A DNA stretch of 18,366 bases. It comes from Pseudomonadota bacterium (GTDB lineage: Bacteria; Pseudomonadota; Alphaproteobacteria; Rhizobiales; Hyphomicrobiaceae). Below are positions 14,676 to 18,366 of this stretch, one piece after another. The translations under genes and the position numbers were made by a program. The notes beneath the pieces were generated by a model. The model did no database searches, had not been told where the DNA came from, and worked only from the letters and a program-made list of their open reading frames with translations. The stretch spans positions 1-18,366 of the forward strand of contig QGVC01000026.1 in assembly GCA_003242645.1 (NCBI GenBank), in the 5' to 3' direction. Each line of letters starts with the position of its first letter. Position 1 is the stretch's first letter.

Positions 14676-14714
14676 CAATGAAGAGCGCGACTCGAATGAT
14701 CGCGCTCTTCATTG
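14676..14714. terminator. 15-bp perfect hairpin between convergent gnnB and yjbE-like genes
   Basis: Arms CAATGAAGAGCGCGA (14676-14690) and its exact complement (14700-14714) flank a 9-base loop. It lies 11 bases after the gnnB stop and 8 bases past the convergent TerC gene's stop. No T-tract follows on either strand. A bidirectional terminator or 3'-end stabiliser is the likely role. Confidence 0.7.
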
Positions 14715-14722
14715 ATCGGCCG

Positions 14723-15406
14723 CTAACGCAAAAGCCCAGCCAATGCCGCCTCGACGTGAGGCCAAACGTCGTTGGCACCGCGCCAGATCATGTCGAGCGC
14801 GACGTACAGGATGATGCCGAGGCCGACGAAAGCAATCCACCGATGCCGGTGCAGCAATCGCGCGATGAAGGATGCGGCGACACCCATCAGCGCGATGGAA
14901 AGGGCGAGACCGAAGACGAGAACCCAGGGATGCTCGCGGGATGCGCCGGCGACGGCCAGCACGTTGTCGAGCGACATGGTGACGTCAGCGATAAGGATCT
15001 GAAGCGCGGCCTGGCCGAAGGTCTTTCGTGGCGCAAGTTCGGCAACGCCGCCGCTGTTGTCCAAGTCCTCGCAGGCCAGCGCCTCCTGACCGGCGTGCAC
15101 CACGTCCGCTGGGACCCGCAACTCACGCCACATCTTCCAGCAGACCCACAGGAGCAGCAGGCCACCCGCGAGCAGCAGCCCGACGATGGCCAGAAGCTGC
15201 ACGGTAATGGTGGCAAATCCGATCCGCATCACGGTCGCTGCCGCGATGCCGACCAGGATAGCCTTGTTACGTTGATCGGCTGGAAGCCCGGCTGCCGCGA
15301 GGCCGATGACGATGGCATTGTCGCCAGCCAGCACGAGGTCGATGAGAACGACCTGACCGAAGGCTATCAGCGCACCGGTGGTCAGATATTCGGCAAGGAA
15401 ATCCAT
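14723..15406 (-). CDS. YjbE-type TerC family membrane protein (putative metal exporter)
   Basis: Integral membrane protein of the YjbE subgroup of TerC-like transporters. The acidic membrane signatures are D23 and D29-N30 in LIDLVLAGDN and D141 and D147-N148 in ADVTMSLDN. About seven helices surround a central cytoplasmic loop (about residues 93-127) rich in His, Cys and acidic residues: VVHAGQEALACEDLDNSGG. The family is linked to Mn(II) or other divalent metal export, and the direct substrate here is unknown. ATG 15406 is chosen (227 aa) because MDFLAEYLTTGALIAFGQ is the typical N-terminus; the frame continues upstream to 15448 without family sequence. The ribosome-binding site (GGGCGAG) is weak. 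I found no convincing yybP-ykoY manganese riboswitch upstream. Confidence 0.85.
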   Translation of the reverse strand: MDFLAEYLTTGALIAFGQVVLIDLVLAGDNAIVIGLAAAGLPADQRNKAILVGIAAATVMRIGFATITVQLLAIVGLLLAGGLLLLWVCWKMWRELRVPADVVHAGQEALACEDLDNSGGVAELAPRKTFGQAALQILIADVTMSLDNVLAVAGASREHPWVLVFGLALSIALMGVAASFIARLLHRHRWIAFVGLGIILYVALDMIWRGANDVWPHVEAALAGLLR

Positions 15407-15510
15407 TTGGCTCGCCCTTTGTCTTGTCCGACACGAAGGAGCGGCCAAACTTCCCCGGGAACAGATCAGCGATTTGGAGCTGGCTGGAGGTCACGTCAGG
15501 CCGCTTCCGA

Positions 15511-15530
15511 TGATGTCCAGTCCGACATCA
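15511..15530. repeat. Inverted repeat upstream of yjbE-like gene
   Basis: TGATGTC (15511-15517) and GACATCA (15524-15530) are perfect 7-bp arms around a 6-base centre, about 105 bases upstream of the TerC-like start. This spacing (13-bp centre to centre) suits a dimeric regulator or a leader hairpin. Confidence 0.4.
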
Positions 15531-15707
15531 CAGCCCGAGTGAGCTGCCAGAGGGGCCCGGCCTGGTGGCGCCTTACATAGGGGCAGGTGCTGGCAGGCTC
15601 AAGAGGGGCGACGTCTTGGGCGCAATTGATGAACATGCCCTGCGGCTTGATTGCACGAGCGCGCGGTTCAGCACCGGAACCCACCAGCATTCAATCCGGT
15701 TCGCGTC

Positions 15708-15721
15708 GAGTATATGTACTC
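15708..15721. promoter_or_regulatory. Inverted repeat and TATATG box upstream of msrA
   Basis: GAGTA-TATG-TACTC has perfect 5-bp arms and contains a TATATG (15711-15716) that could be a -10 element, 36 bases before the msrA ATG. A second TACTC occurs at about 15737-15741. No matching -35 is clear. Confidence 0.3.
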
Positions 15722-15756
15722 TCATGGTAGAGCTGTTACTCCGTGGGGATAGAGAG

Positions 15757-16374
15757 ATGGGCCTGAAGGTCGAGCCGCACGAGTTTCCCGATCCGGTAGA
15801 GGACCTACCGCAGGATTCTTCACCGGACATCGTCGTGCTGGCAGGCGGCTGCTTCTGGTGTACGGAGGCCGTGTTCGAGCTTCTTGAGGGCGTGCACTCC
15901 GTCCGTCCCGTCTACGCCGGCGGAACGGCGGAAACTGCCAACTATGCGGCCGTATGCACTGGCACGACCGGACATGCGGAAGCCATCGAGATCCACTACG
16001 ACCCGCATGTGATCAGCTATGGTCAGTTGCTGAAGATCTTCTTCTCTGTGGCGCACGACCCGACACAGGTGAACCGTCAGGGCGCCGACGTGGGCCCGCA
16101 GTACCGGTCGGCGATCTTTTATTCCACAGAGGACGAGCGCCGCGTCGCGGAGGCTTATATCAAGCAGCTCAACGAGGCCGGCGTTTTCGATGCGCCGATC
16201 GCGACCACGCTCGAGCCGCTCGATCAGTACTTCCCGGCCGAGGCGATGCACTGCAAGTACGCGCAACGGCACCCGGACCAGCCCTACATTCGCGCGGTTT
16301 CCGATCCGAAGGTGAAGAAGCTGAAGGAGTCGTTTGCCGGCGAGCTGAAGCCCGAGGTTCGCGAGGCGCGGTGA
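15757..16374 (+). CDS. msrA: Peptide methionine-(S)-S-oxide reductase MsrA
   Basis: Reduces the S epimer of methionine sulfoxide in proteins. The catalytic Cys32 is in GGCFWCTEAVF, and E75 in TGHAEA and the VYAGG loop (52-56) are family residues. The C-terminal block reads FPAEAMHCKY, where most MsrA proteins have a Tyr-His-Gln-Asp-Tyr-like sequence. Here Met replaces the first Tyr, and Cys166 may act as resolving cysteine. Other cysteines are C35 and C67. ATG 15757 is chosen (205 aa) because GGGGAT lies 6 bases upstream; an ATG at 15724 is a weaker alternative. msrB starts 39 bases downstream with its own Shine-Dalgarno, so the two are likely co-transcribed to repair both epimers. No signal peptide is present, so it should be cytosolic. 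Confidence 0.94.
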   Translation: MGLKVEPHEFPDPVEDLPQDSSPDIVVLAGGCFWCTEAVFELLEGVHSVRPVYAGGTAETANYAAVCTGTTGHAEAIEIHYDPHVISYGQLLKIFFSVAHDPTQVNRQGADVGPQYRSAIFYSTEDERRVAEAYIKQLNEAGVFDAPIATTLEPLDQYFPAEAMHCKYAQRHPDQPYIRAVSDPKVKKLKESFAGELKPEVREAR

Positions 16375-16413
16375 GGACGGTCTCTATGCCTGACGCCGGA
16401 ATTGGAGGACATC

Positions 16414-16848
16414 ATGGTCGATAAGCTGCACCTCAGCGACGAGGAATGGCGACGGCGCCTTACGCCCGAGCAGTATCGCGTCCTCCGGCAGCACGGGACG
16501 GAGCCGCCCTGGCAGGGCTGCTTCCTTGGGACGACCGAGCCGGGAACCTACGTTTGCGCCGGCTGCGGCAATCCGCTGTTCAAGTCGGGCGAGAAGTTCG
16601 AGTCGGGCACCGGCTGGCCGTCGTTCACCAAGCCGATTTCAGAGGATGCGGTGACTGAGCACGAGGACCGCTCCTACGGCATGATCCGCACGGAGGTGCG
16701 CTGTGCCCGCTGCGATGGGCACTTGGGCCATGTCTTCCCCGACGGCCCGCCGCCCACCGGCCTGCGCTACTGCATGAACTCGGTCGCCTTGAAGCATGTA
16801 CCCGAGGGCGAGCCTATTCGGCTGGTGATGGCCTCATCGGAAGACTGA
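16414..16848 (+). CDS. msrB: Peptide methionine-(R)-S-oxide reductase MsrB
   Basis: Reduces the R epimer of methionine sulfoxide, complementing MsrA. The four zinc cysteines are C48 and C51 (CAGC) and C97 and C100 (CARC). The catalytic Cys120 is in LRYCMNSVAL, and SGTGWPSF (64-71) and GHLGHVFPDG are conserved. The position often holding the recycling cysteine, in SGxGWPSF, is Thr here, so this enzyme probably uses another cysteine (C36 is available) or is reduced directly. GGAGG stands 5 bases before ATG 16414 (144 aa); an in-frame TTG at 16402 is less likely. It follows msrA by 39 bases. No signal peptide is present, so it should be cytosolic. Confidence 0.95.
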   Translation: MVDKLHLSDEEWRRRLTPEQYRVLRQHGTEPPWQGCFLGTTEPGTYVCAGCGNPLFKSGEKFESGTGWPSFTKPISEDAVTEHEDRSYGMIRTEVRCARCDGHLGHVFPDGPPPTGLRYCMNSVALKHVPEGEPIRLVMASSED

Positions 16849-16899
16849 GGCGGTAAATGCCCCGGTTGGTCGCGACCGGCTAAATGCATCGCGCGCACG

Positions 16900-16937
16900 A
16901 AAAAAGGGCACGACAGACGATTTCGCCGGCCGTGCCC
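16900..16937 (-). terminator. Intrinsic terminator of the outer-membrane protein gene
   Basis: Reading the minus strand, GGGCACG (16937-16931) and CGTGCCC (16912-16906) form a 7-bp GC-rich stem with an 18-base loop. A run of six T follows at once (16905-16900). It lies about 20 bases beyond the stop of the beta-barrel gene. Confidence 0.75.
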
Positions 16938-16956
16938 GTGCAGTCTTGTCGGAGCG

Positions 16957-17502
16957 TCAGTAGCCGAGCTTGAAGTTCAAGCCGCCCCTGATGACGTCGA
17001 TGTCGAAATCGTCATAAGACAGATATTCGACGCGTGCCGACATCGTGTCGGAGAGCTTGCCTTCAAGGCCTACGCCCCACACGAAGTCCGTCTCGGCATC
17101 ATCGAACGCGTCTACGAACCCGACGCCGGCCGTGCCGTATGCCAACAGGCGATCGTCGAGCAGGAATCCGGCGCGACCCCGGATAGAGGCGAGCCAGTCG
17201 ACGGATGTGTCTGCCGCCGACAGATCGCCCTCCACACCGACGACGAAGCGGTCGGCTTGCCAGTTGTAGCCGAGCTGGGCACCGCCAAGGACGCCCTCGT
17301 CATCCCAGTCCTCGATGTAACCGAGATGCACGCCGCCGTAGAGGCCCTGCCAGATCGGCACGACTGGAGCTTCGTATGCCGGCGGCTCCTCATAGCGTGG
17401 AGGTGGCCCTCCGAAGTCCGCCGCCGTAGCCGGGGTTGCTACCAAACTCATGCATGCGGCGATGACCGCCGTCGAAGTTACTCCCCACCGCATCACGTTC
17501 AT
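16957..17502 (-). CDS. Outer-membrane beta-barrel protein (Omp25/Omp31-like)
   Basis: A 181-aa secreted protein. The signal peptide runs to about residue 27, with cleavage after TPATA before ADFGGPP. A Pro/Tyr/Glu-rich linker (PPPRYEEPPAYEAP) follows, then alternating strands: GLYGGVHLGYIED, GGAQLGYNWQADRFVVGVEGDL, SIRGRAGFLLDDRLLAYGTAGVGF, WGVGLEGKLSDTMSARVEYLSY. The C-terminus, LNFKLGY, is an aromatic-ended beta-signal for Bam assembly. The pattern is that of the eight-stranded barrels common in Rhizobiales, but shorter than typical Omp25 (about 210-220 aa). AAGGAGG lies 7 bases before ATG 17502. A large hairpin lies just upstream in the mRNA, and a good terminator lies downstream, so this is a monocistronic unit. 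Porin function is not implied; structural or adhesive roles are typical. Confidence 0.87.
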   Translation of the reverse strand: MNVMRWGVTSTAVIAACMSLVATPATAADFGGPPPRYEEPPAYEAPVVPIWQGLYGGVHLGYIEDWDDEGVLGGAQLGYNWQADRFVVGVEGDLSAADTSVDWLASIRGRAGFLLDDRLLAYGTAGVGFVDAFDDAETDFVWGVGLEGKLSDTMSARVEYLSYDDFDIDVIRGGLNFKLGY

Positions 17503-17885
17503 TTATCGTCCTCCTTATTAGGGACGCCAGCCTCCCCCTCAGGCCACGCGGCGTCCCGCGACATGAACAGGACCTAGGCAGCGTTTGTGGCACAGGTGCG
17601 GAACCGGCCTGTGACGCCATTTTCCCCAGCGTTCAGTGCTCTGAATTGAAAAATATTGTTTCTCAATGGGTTATAAGCATTTTGCTTCGTTCCGAGTTGA
17701 GCATTTATGTGGTTCGTCAGCCACGCCAACGAAAAAGGCGCAGCAGTCACGTTCGAAATGCGTTCTGAGATGGAACCTGGGCGGCGGCTAAAGGGGCCTC
17801 GACGGTGGCGATTCCTGGGCCGCGCCACCCGAATCAGGCCTCAGGTGTCCGACGCTCTTGATTGCGTCAGATGGGCGTCCCGCGG
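17503..17885. other. 383-bp intergenic region with AT-rich patch
   Basis: No supported gene. It contains the leader hairpin of the outer-membrane gene (17521-17557), an inverted repeat CACAGG/CCTGTG (17591-17613), and an AT-rich block at about 17641-17712 that contrasts with the GC-rich surroundings and probably holds the promoter of the minus-strand gene. The short open frames here show no recognisable protein sequence. Confidence 0.55.
17521..17557 (-). promoter_or_regulatory. 5' UTR stem-loop just upstream of the OMP ribosome-binding site
   Basis: In the minus-strand mRNA, GGGACGCC and GGCGTCCC form a perfect 8-bp stem. Inside it GCCT and AGGC add a 4-bp upper stem around a G-rich loop. 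The base of the hairpin is 5 bases from the AAGGAGG. Such 5' stems can stabilise long-lived omp mRNAs; that role is an inference here. Confidence 0.5.
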
Positions 17886-18293
17886 TCAGTCCGGGTCCTT
17901 CTCATGGACTTGGACCCCCGGCGGGAGCTGCACCCAGGGATGCCTGCGGCAGTCGTAGACCGAAACCTCCGGAGGCGGAAAGTTGGGATCACCGAACGCT
18001 CCCACGGCGACGGCCACGGACCTGTCCTCGTAGCCTTCCTCGGTGTGGAACACGGTCGTGCCGCAGACAGGGCAGAAGCGGAATCGGAACCGCGCGCCCT
18101 GGTCGCCGGTGCGCACGTACTCCGTCGCTGTGCCATGGACCGTGTAGGGCGCGGCGAAGCTGGCGAGCGCCGCGAACACGCTCCCCGTCCGCCGCTGGCA
18201 GGCGAGGCAATGGCAGACGCCGACGCCCAGCGGCTCGCCGTGGACCTCGATGCGCAACTGGCCGCAGGAGCAGGAAGCGGTTCGTGTGGGCAT
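17886..18293 (-). CDS. GFA (glutathione-dependent formaldehyde-activating) family zinc protein
   Basis: A 135-aa protein of the GFA/CENP-V fold. The zinc-binding cysteines are all there: C8 and C10 in CSCG, C27, C29 and C32 in CHCLACQRRTGS, and C74 and C77 in FCPVCGTTVF. Family members include S-(hydroxymethyl)glutathione synthase, but most are uncharacterised and the formaldehyde role should not be assumed, since no adhI/fghA-type genes are adjacent. Its ATG at 18293 has a poor ribosome-binding site. The tail, VSVYDCRRHPWVQLPPGV, is typical for the family. It sits in the same orientation as the outer-membrane gene but 383 bases away, with no sign of co-transcription. Confidence 0.88.
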   Translation of the reverse strand: MPTRTASCSCGQLRIEVHGEPLGVGVCHCLACQRRTGSVFAALASFAAPYTVHGTATEYVRTGDQGARFRFRFCPVCGTTVFHTEEGYEDRSVAVAVGAFGDPNFPPPEVSVYDCRRHPWVQLPPGVQVHEKDPD

Positions 18294-18366
18294 GGGTGGC
18301 TCGCGGAGTTTGTTCGCCCGAATGACAGTAATTCGTAGCGCGGCTTATCGTCAGGCCACGAGCTCA
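18294..18366. other. Window edge upstream of GFA gene
   Basis: No gene is seen. A short inverted repeat CGAAT-7-ATTCG (18319-18335) lies upstream of the GFA start and may belong to its promoter region. Confidence 0.25.

Larger units (their letters stand above)
15407..15756. other. 350-bp divergent intergenic region between yjbE-like gene and msrA
   Basis: No gene is supported here. It must hold the promoters of both flanking genes. Two inverted repeats stand out, at 15511-15530 and 15708-15721. The in-frame extension upstream of msrA (open to 15565) does not resemble MsrA. Confidence 0.6.

Noticed and set aside
15407..15564. yybP-ykoY manganese riboswitch upstream of the YjbE-type gene
   Set aside because: A GGGGAAG fragment occurs on the minus strand, but the conserved partner segments and pairing of the riboswitch are not visible.
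15565..15756. Longer N-terminus for MsrA
   Set aside because: The extension is unlike MsrA or a signal peptide, and ATG 15757 has a good Shine-Dalgarno.
17585..17770. Possible tRNA or tRNA remnant (GTTCGAA near 17751, CGCCA near 17615)
   Set aside because: No T-stem complement, acceptor stem or anticodon arm can be built around these bases.
17574..17828. 84-codon minus-strand frame upstream of the OMP gene
   Set aside because: It spans the AT-rich patch, has no good ribosome-binding site and no recognisable protein features.
1..18366. Mobile element, prophage, CRISPR or defence island
   Set aside because: No transposase, integrase, terminal repeats, spacer-repeat pattern or defence-type domains were seen; apart from the small AT-rich patch the composition looks even.

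Overview
The window is a GC-rich, gene-dense chromosomal stretch that looks alphaproteobacterial, most likely Hyphomicrobiales (Rhizobiales). This rests on an HflX of the rhizobial type, a long-chain polyprenyl diphosphate synthase, split-subunit GlyQ/GlyS, a small S49 peptidase next to glyQ, an Omp25/Omp31-like beta-barrel protein and a GnnA/GnnB-type gene pair. No database search was possible, so genus is not assigned. I see no insertion sequence, CRISPR array, rRNA, tRNA or phage module.

Layout. 1-1034: 3' part of hflX (+). 1051-2070: polyprenyl diphosphate synthase (-), convergent with hflX. 2192-3203: an overlapping pair, a DUF2007-like protein and a TrmN6/YfiC-like methyltransferase (+). 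3322-4447: S49 peptidase and a one-TM small protein (+). 4574-8832: glyQ, an isochorismatase-fold hydrolase translationally coupled to glyQ, glyS, and a gamma-glutamylcyclotransferase-fold protein (+). 8827-11307: a minus-strand run transcribed as lipoprotein, four-TM membrane protein, GST, then MhpD-like hydratase. 11460-12212: TerC family protein (-). 12479-14664: coupled Gfo/Idh/MocA dehydrogenase and DegT aminotransferase (+), best read as gnnA-gnnB, which make the 2,3-diamino sugar nucleotide for lipid A. 14723-15406: a second TerC-type protein of the YjbE kind (-). 15757-16848: msrA-msrB (+). 16957-17502: outer-membrane beta-barrel protein (-). 17886-18293: GFA-family zinc protein (-).

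How the genes relate. Most are housekeeping functions: ribosome rescue, quinone tail synthesis, tRNA charging and modification, methionine sulfoxide repair and envelope biogenesis. The gene content is ordinary. The points of interest are local: a non-tRNA-synthetase enzyme coupled between glyQ and glyS; the gnnAB pair bracketed by two TerC paralogues; a leader before the S49 gene with two mutually exclusive hairpins and a strong Shine-Dalgarno in the wrong frame; a terminator-like hairpin inside a coding end; and a large hairpin just before the ribosome-binding site of the outer-membrane protein. I did not find a convincing new multi-gene system.
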